Positions 43,926 to 55,745 are shown, counted from the first letter of the stretch. The stretch is DNA of 64,000 nt from Trichobilharzia szidati (GCA_944472155.2 OX235271.1:85263256-85327255), one strand, 5' to 3'. Translations and numbers: made by a program. The notes: generated by a model not told the origin, from the letters alone.

Positions 43926-44394
43926 ACATATTTGAAATATAATGACTTCTGGTTTATACTTCAATGCATCTGCTGTTGTCTTTCTTTATAATAGTATACA
44001 AAAATTAGTGTTCAAAGGACTTAAAACTCGCATGAATAACTTTCGTGTTGTTTAAAGTTTGGAGGCTGAAGGGAATACGAAAAACTGGAGGCTGGTTTTG
44101 TTTTTTTACTGGATTTCAGATAATTATTCTACTGGAAATTGTAACAAGCAACTCAATTTCATTTTATTATATGTTTGTGATAACGATACGAGTAATAGAG
44201 TTGACAGTATAAGATGGACAGATTGTTTAGCTTTTCAAAAGAAAACAACGTTAGACTAAATGTGTCCGAATTCTAGTTCACTCATTATCTATAGTGTTTT
44301 TAAAGAAGAAAATTAACTATACGTCTTTTTGTTTCTTTTTGTTAAGTTTATCTTATAGCCATGTTAAATCTATAGAATTATTGAGTATTACTAT

Positions 44395-44885
44395 GATTAT
44401 TCCCTTGGGTTCCAGCTGGAACACGATCGCCTCCACGTTACCACCCCCCAAGCCATACCCAACAAGTTGCTTACTTCCCATTCCGGTTCCACTCAAAGTC
44501 CTGCCAAGCGCATAATGTCACTAAATGGTGGCCTCAGCGTATGTCCACTCCATCTCTGTTTCCTTCTGCATATTTGTTGGTCAATAGGTTCTTGATTGTT
44601 TTGTTGCCAGAGTTCCTTGTTGCTAATCCTTTCCAGTCGGTGGACCATCTAATCTTCAGTAACCAACTGATAGTGACTGATGCTTTTTATTGTTGATTAG
44701 GTCTCTGCACTACTTTGTCTTCTGTGAGTTCACCTAAAGTCCTGTATTCGCTGCTTCTTCTGCCAACTTGTTGGTTTTTGATTGTGTGTCTTTGAGTCTG
44801 TGTGGCATTAGGCTCAAATCATCCGCGAAGTCTGGATCCTCCAGTGTCTTTCAGTTGGTACAATGTATGCCAGTTTTCTCGTTAC
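44395..44885 (-). mobile_element. RTE LINE relic with internal deletions
   Basis: Complement of the tail (CCCTTGGGTTCCAGCTGGAA), C-terminal block (CCATTCCGGTTCCACTC at 44479-44495), then RT-side sequence including the complement of the motif D and C region (GAGTTCACCTAAAGTCC; CCGCGAAGTCTGGATCCTCC). Segments between are missing. Confidence 0.75.
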
Positions 44886-44924
44886 CCAAAGCATATTCTA
44901 TGAATCTCAACTAGTCTACTAGCT

Positions 44925-45010
44925 GATCTGTAGTCCAGTAAAAGATGGAAGGAAGGCTTGAGGCTAGCGGCCCTACTCCGGAAAATCCTGGTCCAATCGC
45001 TACAGAATGT
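44925..45010 (+). mobile_element. RTE leader / SINE-B body fragment
   Basis: GGCTTGAGGCTAGCGGCCCT, then ATCGCTACAGAATGTTCAA, match the RTE leader at 25.2 kb and SINE-B bodies. No head or tail attached. Confidence 0.45.
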
Positions 45011-45584
45011 TCAAAAAGTAGATAAAGCTGAATGGCTACTTTAATTTAATCTTAAAATCCTGATCTATGATGAAATTTAATTCCACAAAGAAGTGAGTCA
45101 CCAATCTAAATTTCGTTGCATATATTTTCCGTTTAAATCATGACGATACATGATCGTGCTGTAAGTTATTTATGTTAGCACTCCATTCAGGTGGAGCATT
45201 CTCAGTTTCTCATGTCTAGGGTCATAGGGATTTCTGTTGAAATCTGTTTGAAGACAGATCACAGTTACTTTTTGTGACATGCGAGTTTACTATTTACAAG
45301 TTAATCAGATTAAAATGATCGTCTTATGTCAGTATATGCGATCAAAAAACAGAAGTCTCGATGATGCCTCCAATAGCTAATCGATAATCATTAACAGCAT
45401 AATCTAGGACGTGAATTTCATCTTGTCATACAGCTTGTCAGCCATATGCACGTACACCCTGGTAAGTAATAGTGTTGAAACATGATCAGTTGAACTTAAA
45501 GTCCATAGTTTCAAATTCAAGAGTATTATTCACTAAGATACAGAGCTACCTCTTGTGAATAACATGTTGATAAAGATAAAGACT

Positions 45585-46800
45585 GGATGTACTCCTTTTG
45601 GATACATAAGGTTGTTTTGAATTTTTGGATACCCAATACTTCAGCTATGGTCAAATGTCTTAATCGCATTCCCTTTTAGAAGTTTGATCGGAACTTGTGT
45701 AGGATACTGAAAGATTTCTCAAATTAATCTGAGTGTCCTGAGTTCATGAAGTGTTCTGTTATCAAGCTCTAGACAAATCTCCATTCTCTCTTTGCTAGCC
45801 AGACTGAATAGTGATACATACAACCTTATGTTAGGTATAGCCAATGTACTTAGCTCCACAAGAACAAGTGAACCGGTATATGTGTATTGACTTGTTTCCT
45901 TTAGTTCCAAGAGGAACAAAGGGATTCAGCCACACGTCTCCATTGAGTTCGGTTCTCCACCAACGTTCTCACCTGGCTCCACATCTGCCCACATGCTTTC
46001 ATCTCCTCTTCTCATGACCTCCTCTATGTCACCCTCACACTGACAACCAACTCGCCGCTTCCCATTCGGGTTCCACTCGAGTGATGGCCTGACGTGTGAT
46101 GTCACTTGATGGTTTGTCTTCTCAGAGTATGGCCAATCCACCTCCATTTCTTCCTGCAATTTTGTTGCACAATCGGTTCCTGGTTGGTTCGTTCGTTCAT
46201 TTCCAGAGATCCTCGTTGCTGATCTTTTCTGGCCATCCATCTGATCTTGAGCGAAGTATTGAGCGAAGACAGCTGTTGATGAAGGTGTGTAGTTTGTTCG
46301 AAGTGGCCTTCGTCACGTGGCACCAAGTCTCTGATCCGAATAGTAAGTATCACTGACTTCACACTGAAGTTGGAAATCCAGATCTTGTATTTCATTCTGA
46401 GTGCTGTTGATCTCCACACAGACTTGATAGTAATGAAAGCTTGCCTTGCTTTCTCGACGATCCTCCCTTTGATATCCTCATCAGTTCCGCCTGCATATTG
46501 ACTTGACCCTGCGCAACAGATTGTCTCGCATATACTGGCCAAACAGTTTTTCATGAGGAAATGTTATTCGTAAACTGGCAGCAAAGTGTTTTTCACTCAG
46601 AAACTTTGAAAGCCATTTCCGGAGGATTTCTGACTCAGTATCACTTTTAACTTCGAGGTTCAGTAGCAGAATCTTTTTGCCACTAACCTCATTTCATGCT
46701 CTTATCTATGAATCTAGATGAGAGGTCATTTAACAATAATACTGTTAGCAGGTTTTGTAGCTCTTCATCAACAGATACCTCTATGTATATTTTCCAGCAT
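45585..46800 (-). pseudogene. PLE relic interrupted by an RTE LINE
   Basis: Minus strand: the left part (45585-45884) encodes FTCSCGAKYIGYT (GIY-YIG signature, about 45875-45837) and then C-terminal phrases related to the 35 kb PLE. The right part (46506-46800) encodes ILRKWLSKFLSEKHFAASLR and LFGQYMRDNLLRRV, the linker before GIY-YIG. Removing the LINE and one copy of the 10-bp duplication joins the two in one frame. Stops occur farther along, so the PLE was inactive or has decayed since. Confidence 0.8.
45895..46495 (-). mobile_element. RTE LINE insertion with 10-bp TSD
   Basis: Minus-strand copy with tail complement (CCTTTAGTTCCAAGAGGAAC) and C-terminal block (150-codon open stretch overlapping 46554-46102 with KARQAFITIKSVWRSTA and RKKWRWIGHTLRRQTIK). 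TATTGACTTG is duplicated at 45885-45894 and 46496-46505. It is the better-preserved, hence younger, element of the nested pair. Confidence 0.92.
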
Positions 46801-46809
46801 CCTTGCGAA

Positions 46810-47430
46810 AAAGGAATGGATTAGTGTAATGACGGCATTATAAATGTAATTAACAATTTATCCTGGCATCATTCATAACTGAAAAACGCTAAAATATGTC
46901 TTGTACATGTGCATGTGATTCTACATATTTCATTATAAGCTGTCATATGAGTTAGAAAACAGCCTAAATTGAAATAACATGAGAAGACGTAACAGAGAAG
47001 AAAAAAATTTTCTTCTTTTGAAGAATCGTTTTTTTCTTCTTCAAAAGTTGTAGAATTCCAAATTGTCATTCAACAGATAAATTTATAAAATCCAACGGAT
47101 ACTGATGATTATGTTCTAGAAAATACTTCATGCAGTATACACAAAGGATAAATCTAAAAGAGGAATGTACAATTAGGCATTAAGAAAGACGGAGGCTGGT
47201 TTTGCGTGATATGTTTGCAATCTACCTTAATCTATCTCAATGTACACAATAGACGAAAGCTAGTGGAGATACAGTATACTGTTTAAAAGACATTTATATG
47301 AGAAATGTAACGTTATTAATAAACAATGAGAATAATGATGATGATATAATAATAGAATAAGAAAATTAAACATTGAAATGAAAGAAAATTATGTAACTCT
47401 AAACATGATAAGACGAGTGGGCATAGGCAT
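46810..47430. other. No feature recognised
   Basis: AT-rich DNA with GATGATGATATAATAATAG at about 47335-47355. No assignable coding region. Confidence 0.45.
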
Positions 47431-47439
47431 TGCTTATGA

Positions 47440-47710
47440 ACACAGAGGCGTGATTTAAGGTCCTAAATTAACCAGTAACTTGCCCATGTACAGATGACGT
47501 GCTCGAAGCCCTCTTGTGTGATATTGATTAACCCAGTGTATCACTTCGAAGCAACCATACAGTGATTCACAACATCCGGAGCTGACATGGTCCTGAAGGA
47601 TAGACATCCTAGGACTAGCTAGACTGAATGGTGTTTCAAAAATGCGTTTACAGACTTGCCATTTGGTATGGGCAATATACTTTACTCCACAGTAAAACGT
47701 TAGTCCTTAA
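47440..47710 (-). pseudogene. Possible PLE GIY-YIG remnant
   Basis: Minus strand reads YCGVKYIAHTKWQVCKRIFE then TPFSLASPRMSIL. The CGxxYIxxT pattern and its position resemble GIY-YIG segments elsewhere in the window, with G replaced by A in the signature. Short and degraded. Confidence 0.4.
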
Positions 47711-47861
47711 TACTTTTTCTACCGGTTTCTGTCAGTTGTTCTTTAATTAGTCTTACGATATCTTCATTAAATTTTCTCACATAAGAGAAGTGGCTATCCC
47801 AATTAACAAATTTACTAATTCACGAAAAATTAATTCGCTCACTTATGAAGCGAATAGATGG

Positions 47862-47945
47862 ATATTCGTACAATGTGCGAAACTGGAAAGGCTGCTCAGG
47901 TAGCCGCAGAAATGAGGAGATATAAAATAGAAGTGTTGAATCTGC
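47862..47945 (+). mobile_element. RTE endonuclease N-terminal fragment
   Basis: Encodes DIRTMCETGKAAQVAAEMRR then YKIEVLNL, aligned to VRTMYEAGKGGQIAAEMRRY in the 25.5 kb element. Isolated piece of about 28 codons without its leader or the rest of the ORF. Confidence 0.7.
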
Positions 47946-47999
47946 GAAGCAGATGAACGATGTAACCAACTACAACTAAATTCCAAATGACATAACAGT

Positions 48000-48190
48000 G
48001 CGTCGGTGGCACAGTGGTTAGGACTCTCGCCGACCATGCACATGGTCCGAGGTACGATCCCCTGCCGACGCACACCTGATATCTATGGTCGGCCTGCAAA
48101 ATTCGGGCTACCGATATCCATGCTGAAAATTCCATACTTGTACTGAAAATACGGTGTGGAATCAAGCTGTAATCCAAAAAAAATAAAAGA
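48000..48190 (+). mobile_element. SINE-A, well preserved
   Basis: Head 48000-48072 with acceptor-like GCGTCGG / CCGACGC, seven perfect pairs. The A box is intact, the B box has one change (GAGGTACGATCCCC), and GACCATGCACATGGTC forms an anticodon-arm-like hairpin. The body, 3' hairpin and A-rich tail (AAAAAAAATAAAAG) are complete. Confidence 0.9.
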
Positions 48191-48397
48191 ATCATAATAT
48201 CATATCTAGAATCAGAAAACACATATCTTCATTAAAACTCCACATACAATCCAGCATGGCGTAATCTTATTACTGTTTGTTTTATAAGCCTTTACCTTGT
48301 GGCCTAAATGGTCTACAAGGATAACGCTTTGGTGTTTTAAACGAAGAGTACTAGATTCCAGTCAAATTAGGAACACAATCAGTTACAGGGGACCGCT

Positions 48398-48450
48398 AGT
48401 ACATCCAGATGACGAGTCCCAAATAGGACGAAATTCGCATTCATCAGTCA
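48398..48450 (+). ncRNA. Sm-alpha-type hammerhead-like motif, core mutated
   Basis: AGTACATCCAG leads into ATGACGA, then stem II GTCCCAAATAGGAC (48416-48429) and GAAAT. The stem II sequence equals that of the S. mansoni Sm-alpha hammerhead as I recall it. The first core base is A instead of C. The surrounding unit is not delimited. Confidence 0.6.
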
Positions 48451-48553
48451 GCGAAACATAACTAGTTTACATTTGACACATTTATTTATAATGTTATATT
48501 AGAGTGTATGGATTAGAGTAAATCCTGATGAGATCCAACTGAAAATAGTGAAT

Positions 48554-49219
48554 AAGTCGGTTTAAATTAATATCCATAATTTATTCAGAAAAAATATTTA
48601 GAGCGAACAATTGTGGTTTAATATTTTTTAAAATGAATTAAGCAAACAATAGCCAGCCAGTAAAGGCAAATTAGAATCATATCAGAAAGTGTATTGTGGA
48701 ACAAGTATAAGATGGGATGGAACAATAGTCAGTTAGTTTTTGAATATGCATGGTCAATGAGAACATGGGACAAAATGAGATGAAGTAATTTAATTTAATG
48801 ATGTGTGTATATATATAAATATAGTCAACAGTGTAATCAGGGTGCTTAAAACAATATGACTTATGCCCAGACCGCCCCATTCGTTGGTTTATTTTCATAT
48901 TGTCTCACGCACCCTGATTACACTCACTCTCGAAACCTGTATTTTCTGTTGACTATATTTATATATATACACACATCATTAAATTAAATTACTTCATCTC
49001 ATTTTGTCCCATGTTCTCATTGACCATGCATATTCAAAAACTAACTGACTATTGTTCCATCCCATCTTATACTTGTTCCACAATACACTTTCTGATATGA
49101 TTCTAATTTGCCTTTACTGGCTGGCTATTGTTTGCTATAGTAATTAAGCCTGAAGAAGAAGAATTTATTGAAACACAATTGTTCGCTCTAAATATTTTTT
49201 TCTGAAAGTCGGTTTAAAT
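48554..49219. mobile_element. Large fold-back insertion with 14-bp TSD
   Basis: Arms of about 260 and 300 bp (48584-48845 and 48908-49206) are nearly perfect reverse complements around a ~60-bp centre. AAGTCGGTTTAAAT is duplicated at 48554-48567 and 49206-49219. The outward end of the right arm reads CCTGAAGAAGAAGAATTTAT then TGAAACACAATTG, similar to PLE 3' termini. No coding region is included. Confidence 0.85.
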
Positions 49220-49389
49220 TTTTTTAAACATAGGTTAGCAAAGAATATTCTTTTCGTATATTCACTTCAAAGCTGTCGTTCGTTGATATCAGCTAATAAC
49301 ATAGCTTATGAAACTACTGTTATAGACACCTGGTTTTTCTAAAACATTACATTTACTTTTAAGATACGGTGACTTTTGTTTTTTATGAG

Positions 49390-50045
49390 TTTGACCACGG
49401 ATTGATATCAATTAGAGAACTATTGAAAACCAGCATTATAGTACTGGACAGCTGTTTCATCTTAGTTTGGGAATCATCGCCAGTACGCAGCCACTGGGTT
49501 ACGAACCCAGGACCTTCTGGTTAAAAGGCAAGCTCGTATACCATTAAGCCACTGGGACCCGATTCAGTGGCCAGTGATTCAATGGTTGTCTAACTGATAT
49601 CACTCTGTGGACAAATTAGTAAAAACAAATTTAATCCTTACAAACCAACTCTTGAAAATTAATCTGATGCTCACTAGTGACTTCCTACAGGACGGAGTTT
49701 CCTGAGTTCCAGTGAGAAGTCGTGACCAATGAGGTTCAACCAGTCAAGTGAGAGGATGGGTTTCCCAATGATGACATTGGCTGGGGTCGCGCTAAATCAC
49801 GAACTGGTCGAAGTTAGAATTCATGGGCTGATCACTGAATCGAGTCCCGGTGGCTGAATGGTATACGAGCTTGCCTTGTAACCAGGGTTCGAACAGTGTT
49901 GGTGGGTGCATACTGTCAATGAATCCCAAACCAAGATGAAACAGCTGTCCAGTACTCCAGTGCTGGTTTTCAATGGTTCTCTAACTGATATCAATCCGTG
50001 GTCGAACTCGTAAAAATAAAATTTAATCCTTACAAACCAACTTTT
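49390..50045. mobile_element. Two Thr-HH units in opposite orientation
   Basis: A minus-strand unit with inverted ends (49390-49615; hammerhead-like 49440-49486 with GCGATGA for the core) is followed by a plus-strand full unit (49640-50045). The second has head 49845-49915 (CTTGTAACC; GGGTTCGAAC) and hammerhead-like 49910-49958 (CAATGAATCCC...GATGAAACAGCTGTCC). Both keep GTACTG/CAGTAC-like stem I strands and the palindrome CAGCTG. Confidence 0.75.
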
Positions 50046-50589
50046 GTATTTCCCTCCACTTATGACATCTGGAGCCTATTGGTTGTTGGTTGTTATGGCT
50101 TATCAAATGAGGGCCATTTATATCAAGGCTATTTAAGCCTATATGCATATATATACAGGACTGCTGTCAAGCTTTTTCCATTGTTAATCAGAGCAACTAA
50201 AGTTCTTTACTCAACAGGCTGTTTTTTCTTCTTTTTTGCGTTGCTTGTCGGTGGCGTCGTGTTGAGGTGGTTGTTTTTGAGAGCAGTGTTTAGGAATATA
50301 GGCTTGCAACTCTACTAGTTAGAAAGTTATTTAGTACAAGAGACATTTAAACTACTAGGTTGTATTGACAGTCATATCAAACTGGAGACAGGGATGGAGT
50401 GATGGTGCGTTCGTAGTATTCATCCATCAGAAGTCCTATTCTGACAATGGTATAGTGCGGTATAGAAAAAGAAAGTTCTGTATGGTTCCCAGTTTAGCCA
50501 TTGTACTGTAAAACTGAATGTAATATTTTGAAAAAATTAGGCGTATAAAACAATTAAATGTCAATAAAAATAATAAAATACATAATCTA

Positions 50590-51430
50590 AACTGATTAAA
50601 AATGCCTATTAAAATTTTCAGAAGAATGGTTACTGAACAAAAAATATTCTTTTCGATAACTTCATCATCAGAAAAATTAGGAAAAATGACAATACAAATT
50701 CATGAATTTATCGTCTCCACTGAAGGTCAAGGCGTAGTAGTGGCTGGACTTGTTTCTTCTGCACACAGAGCACCGGTTGCTTTAGGCGAATTGCGATATC
50801 CTTTGCTGTTTGGAGCATGCGGTACCTCGATGTTTTTGGCAATTTATTTGGTACCCGGTAGACGATAGAGAAGGATTCTTCAATGCTGGCTGGCTTTGTG
50901 GCCGGCTTGGACCAGGTGGTCTAATATCGAACTGTTGATGGTTTTTACTACACCTTTATTTAGCCACACTGGTAGATGTTTTCGAGCACAAAAAATCAAG
51001 TTCCTGGAGCAACAGCCAATATAACTCGCTCCACAAGCGCAGTTGAATTGGTAAATACAATTAGAAGTGGCTAGTCTAGTTACTTCATCTTTCAATCGAG
51101 GAATCACCATCGGTCGTGTAGAAAATAAGACGTGTAGTTTGCCAGCATTAAAAGTTCTTTGAACTGATTTTCTTAAATTCTTCGTATATCGCCCTTGAAT
51201 TGCAGTCATATGTATAAAGGCTGCCTGTTTATGGATAGTGAATAGTCCTTTTCAACTTTCTTAATCATATGTTTCCTGATGAATTTGTCTGGACAGCTAT
51301 TTTCAATCAAGGTATCATATAAAATCCTTAGTTCATCTTCAATTACCTCTTCAGATCATGTAGCTCTAACCCTGTGCCTGAGGGTCCTTACTACATTTCT
51401 TTTGTACTGGAGAGGAACGAATCTATGAAA
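50590..51430 (-). pseudogene. PLE GIY-YIG relic, third lineage
   Basis: The minus-strand frame 51209-50880 encodes YQFNCACGASYIGCCSRN (about 51059-51006), then a ~50-residue stretch to NSSILDHLVQAGHKA. Past the stop another frame carries RLKQPVLCVQKKQVQPLLRL, matching the C-terminal phrase of the 35 kb PLE. The 3' end near 50650-50690 reads TCTGATGATGAAGTTATC then GAAAAGAAT. A clean 88-codon plus-strand frame (50602-50868) is its antisense shadow. Confidence 0.8.
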
Positions 51431-51944
51431 ATAAATGATGAATATCGCTCAGTAAAGATTACCACTCAAAAAATAAAAAAGCACTTGAAAACATGAACAT
51501 TATTCATGAGATTGGAAGATTCATAAGTATTTGTAAAGTATATTTTAAAGTTAGGAGTTTGAGAGGAAAACAAAAGTTCAGTGAATATAGGTTAAATACC
51601 AATTTACTGTACAAGTAGAGAAAAAGAAGGAAGATTTCAAGGCCACCATTAGTAAAAGAAATTGTATAAACCACTTCCTTGCGTATAACAGGAGATTCTG
51701 CTGTAGACTGAATACGCAGTTGGAAATCCTTTGAACAATTTGACCTTACCTTATATGTATTACCTTGAAAGATTATGCTATTGACATGGGATGATTTGTA
51801 AGAAGAAGATGCTCAAGAGTTGAACTACTGGTCCAATCCTAGACGTGCCATCCTGTAGCATAATGGTTAGCTGAAACTTTTAAACCTGTGGGAAAGCTAA
51901 TGGTGAAACATTCTTTGAAAGATAAGTTTGAATCCGTGGATTTT

Positions 51945-52900
51945 TAGGGTGAGTGAACGTATCTGGATCAGTTACGGCTTCAGTGGACGTAGTCTCCCTA
52001 TTCACCAATTTTTCCTTGACCGAAACTGTATACTACCTATGTGAGTTTATTGACTCAAACAATTTGAATGTTAGTACACCCCCTAAGTATATCAAAGAAC
52101 TAATGCTGAGATGCACACTGAATGTCCAGTTTTTTATTCAATGGTCGAATGTACTGACAGCAAGATGGAGTAACAATAGGTTCTTCACTTGGTCCATTAA
52201 TCATTGACTACATCATAGCGTACTTTAAGCCTAATGTCCTCTAAGAAATAATCAGTCGGTTCAAAGTTTATAAGCGGTACATGAATGAGATACTCTTATC
52301 ATAATCGTAGAAATTTTTAGTAACGCTGAACTGATACTCCGTAAAACCTGGATGTGCCGAAGAAACAACTAATTGTAAATCTGAAATTCAAGGGAGATAC
52401 AATTAGTGAAGTTCTGTGAAACCGCCCGTCAAGAGCATCTCTACGCCTCACCTTCTCCACAAATATTCTTGTTCACTAAAACGTCAAAGACAAGATCCCA
52501 CTGTTGGCAACTTCAATGTTCATTTGCCGATTCAGCTGTTCCTGAGGAGATAAGTGTATAGACCGTACCAGCAGGACACTGTCTAGAGGAGCTCATGAAC
52601 ACTTATCAGAATGGTTGTCAGAAAAGAAACCGCAGAATGGTCAACATCCCAGTTCCGGAGCACATTATTACTTTTGTATCAGAAGAGCTTTCATTCACAG
52701 TCAAATACACAATGCAACAAAACCATTCTAAAGGATTTCATCTACATCTTCTTCATGAAGCTGAAACTTTAGAAATCCTTAGGGAAAAACCTGAACTGTG
52801 TTTTCGAAACCCTTTTTATCCAACCTCTTTTACTACTATGGCGTTGGTGTTAGTCTTTGTTTTTCTGAATAGCTGTATCATAAACACTATGTAGTCATAA
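51945..52900 (+). pseudogene. PLE reverse-transcriptase relic
   Basis: VTASVDVVSLFTNFSLTE (51968-52021) carries RT motif A in the PLE form D-V-V-S-L-F-T-N. It is followed by PPKYIKELMLRCTLNVQFFI. Downstream frames are broken: WSINHDYIIAYFKPNVL-like pieces (motif B/loop) and YKRYMNE near 52275. A 99-codon frame at 52595-52894 may be the degraded linker before GIY-YIG; I do not recognise it with confidence. Confidence 0.7.
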
Positions 52901-52919
52901 CACCATTATGGATAAAATT

Positions 52920-53690
52920 TTATTTTCATAAAATCACACAGTCTTGTACAGTAATATTTACTGATGACGTTTCGAGCACAATTTATTGCTACTCATAATC
53001 ATATCAAGTCACTCACACAACTTCCTTGCTTCATTTATATACATGAGTAAAACTGATTAGACAATTGAATAAAATCAATATAAGATAAAGTACATTCGGA
53101 AATAATATTAGTGTTATCACCAATAAAATACAATCAGATAGGAAATAAGATGTTTTCATTGTAAAATAAATAACTTGTTAGGATGTTATAATGTGAATTG
53201 AATACATTTGACTGGTGGTAATAGTATCTTCCATATCTCTGGTAATTGCATTGAGTCATTTCTGTTGCATTTGTTGGGTGCAGACTCAATGAACCAGGAT
53301 TCAGTAATCAATCTCTCTCTCCACCTACTTATAATACTTTTTAGAATTTTGACTCTGTCCCACTCTACTGTGTGGTGGTGTATTAATTCATGCAATGCTG
53401 TTGCTGAGTTTTTTTTCGAAATTACTTATCTTCGTGGGATCAGTCATTCTAACCTTAGCTAAATTCTTATGTCCTCATAATCTCACTATTCCTGACCTAC
53501 TAGTTTGACCTAGATAGCTGACCTCACATTTGTTGCATTGTATTTTGTAAATTACATTATTTTGTTTAATTGGGTCCACTGGGTCCTTTAACCTACAGAG
53601 TTTATCTTTGAGTGAGTTTGTAGGTTTGAATGCCACTCTAATTCCTGCTTCATTCAGAATCCCACGTAGGGTCTCAAATGTCACTCCTTC
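52920..53690 (-). pseudogene. PLE GIY-YIG relic and 3' end
   Basis: Minus strand: KIQCNKCEVSYLGQTSRS (about 53544-53491) is the GIY-YIG signature (Y-L-G). In a second frame come WDRVKILKSIISRWRERLI and TESWFIESAPNKCNRND, the C-terminal half with the E and N-R positions. The 3' region 52920-53010 contains GCTCGAAACGTCATCAGTAA, the sequence that forms both arms of the 58.9 kb fold-back insertion. The RT relic at 51.9 kb is on the other strand and is a separate copy. Confidence 0.8.
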
Positions 53691-53699
53691 AAATGGTCA

Positions 53700-55025
53700 A
53701 ACTACTCCAGATGCCTTATATTCTTTCTTATTTATGTTGTCATCATAATGATAATATAGATAAGCAAGTTTTCTCCTTATACTATGTAGTTATTTTTCTT
53801 GTTTTTTACGTTTTTCTACCCATTTTCGTTCCATTGTTCTCTTTCTTCCTATCATTTATCTCCGAATGATTACTCATCACTTAGCTAGTTAATTGTCAAC
53901 CCTATCGATTACGTAAGCCTATCCACAAATCTCCAAACATTGTCACTGCTCATAAATTTTGATTTGTTTCGGCATCTATTGTCAATTAACACTCTATACA
54001 TAAAACCTTCTAAAAAACGACTGTCCTGCTATAAAGGGAAGTTACCAAAAGTGATCTCTTTCGCGCTCACCTATGCGTTCATGACATAGAAACTTCTCAT
54101 AACTATTGCTTTGTCTAATTTCTCCTTCCAGTCATAAAAATTAGTCAAAATAGATGACAATTTATTGCTGAAACATTTCTGTTAGCTTCAATGACAGACA
54201 AAACATGCTAACCATGTTGTATATGGAATAAAATGTATTCACATTATAAGAAATAAATAATCTCATTACGTGATGTCATGAAGTGGAATAATCTATATAT
54301 CATAAACAATTTTTATGTTTATCCTTATTCATCATGTTATTTATTGTTGTGTGAGTATAAGAAGAAAACAGAAGGTGCTTTTTTATGCGTTGTTTTTCTG
54401 CCATGTTTATTGTTAATTTTTATTGTTTATTTAGCTCATGTAATATTAGAACATGATTATGTTAGACAGTCTATATGTCTGCTTGATTAATGCAATAAAC
54501 AAAATCTCCTACTTAGTTTTTACATAGAAGCACAAGTAGAATTCTATTAGAACTATGGACATCTCAAATTACACATGAGTGCTCAAAAGACATTGAACAT
54601 GATTGAATTATGTAATGGGTTAGTTACTTACATTGCTTGAAAGGTTCTTAGCCTCAACAATTGTATAGCCACCTATCCTACTAGATGTATGCTTTAGGCG
54701 TAAGACTGTGTGACTCCTTAGCCTGAACCACTCTAACTTTGCGTCCAGGCTGGTTCCAGTGACACTCAAATACTGAAGACAGACTACTGAACTTATGGGT
54801 GTTCAATGGATATATAAAGTTAAAGGAGGAGTATCACAAGAGTATAGAAATATCCAGCCACAATGCACAGTCCAGCGGCTAGACTCATATTCCCTCAAAG
54901 CCGAATTGTATGCAACCACTCTTCTTTGAAGACCACCAGTGGAGACAAATAAATTGAACAATTAAGGTTAATTATTCCAAGCTTCATGCATTTTATGAAT
55001 TTCTTTGATCTCCTTGACATTTGAG
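53700..55025. other. No feature recognised
   Basis: AT-rich DNA. A 70-codon hydrophobic frame at 54278-54490 has no domain that I can name. Confidence 0.45.
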
Positions 55026-55029
55026 GGTT

Positions 55030-55660
55030 GACATTTATTTTATACAGGCCAAACTCAAGAATCTAATCACTTCAAAAGACTTGAAATAGACTGCCATCTG
55101 CAGCTTGTACAGAAATACTATCAACACCAACAGCCATAGGACTGCTAGTGAGTAGCAATCCTCTAACAAAAGCAGAAGTCTTGAATGCTACGAAGTTATA
55201 AAGCAGCAAGACTAGACAGAATCCCTCTAGAAGCACTGGAAACTGCAAAGTAAATTTGAAAAGTGCTTCAACACTACGAAGTTCAGTACAGTGAACATTT
55301 ATAAACCACATCCAACAGTTATACAGTGCCATATGCAAAGTGATTCCCAACGGAAAGCTCCATCAAACTGTTGAAGTGAAGAAAGGAGTGAGATAAGACC
55401 GATGATATTTCTGGGTGTGGTGAACCGGATCATGCATCAGACCGTGAGGAGTGAGAAGGTGGACATACAGTGAACCGATGAAAAGACTCTAGAAGGTCTG
55501 GACTTCACGGATGACTTAGGTCTTTTGTCGTACAAACTAGAAGGCCTGTACGTGAAAATCAACAAGTTGACAGAAGAGACAGAGAGTCAAACATAGAAAA
55601 GACAACAATAAGACCCCATCACCATCAGCGAGAGAAATCTAAGGGAAGTCACCAGAGCAC
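55030..55660 (+). mobile_element. RTE-type LINE relic, divergent subfamily
   Basis: AAGLDRIPLEALETAK (about 55200-55246) matches the RT segment before motif A (usual A-x-G-x-D-x-I-P). Then come KVIPNGKLHQTVEVKKGVR and, after stops, GLDFTDDL-like motif C (about 55497-55520) followed by SYKLEGLYVKINKLTEET. It ends near the ISERNLREVT segment with no tail. Divergence from the other copies suggests an older or different family. Confidence 0.75.
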
Positions 55661-55664
55661 GGAA

Positions 55665-55745
55665 CAATATACTACTGACTGGTTAAGGCGAGTAGTTGTA
55701 TACCATCCATAAGTGTGCTAGCCAGATCGAAATGATTTATGAAGT
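55665..55745 (+). repeat. T repeat copy
   Basis: ATACTACTGACTGGTTAAGG, GTAGTTGTATACCATCC and GCTAGCCAGATCGAAATGAT match the repeat at 1.2 kb in order. Confidence 0.5.

Noticed and set aside
50602..50868. A clean 88-codon plus-strand frame that looks like a small gene
   Set aside because: The opposite strand encodes the PLE C-terminal phrase ending VQPLLRL, shared with the 35 kb PLE, so the plus frame is an antisense shadow.
52595..52894. 99-codon plus-strand frame considered a host gene
   Set aside because: It lies just downstream of a PLE RT relic in the same orientation and is more easily read as the degraded linker. The evidence is not decisive.
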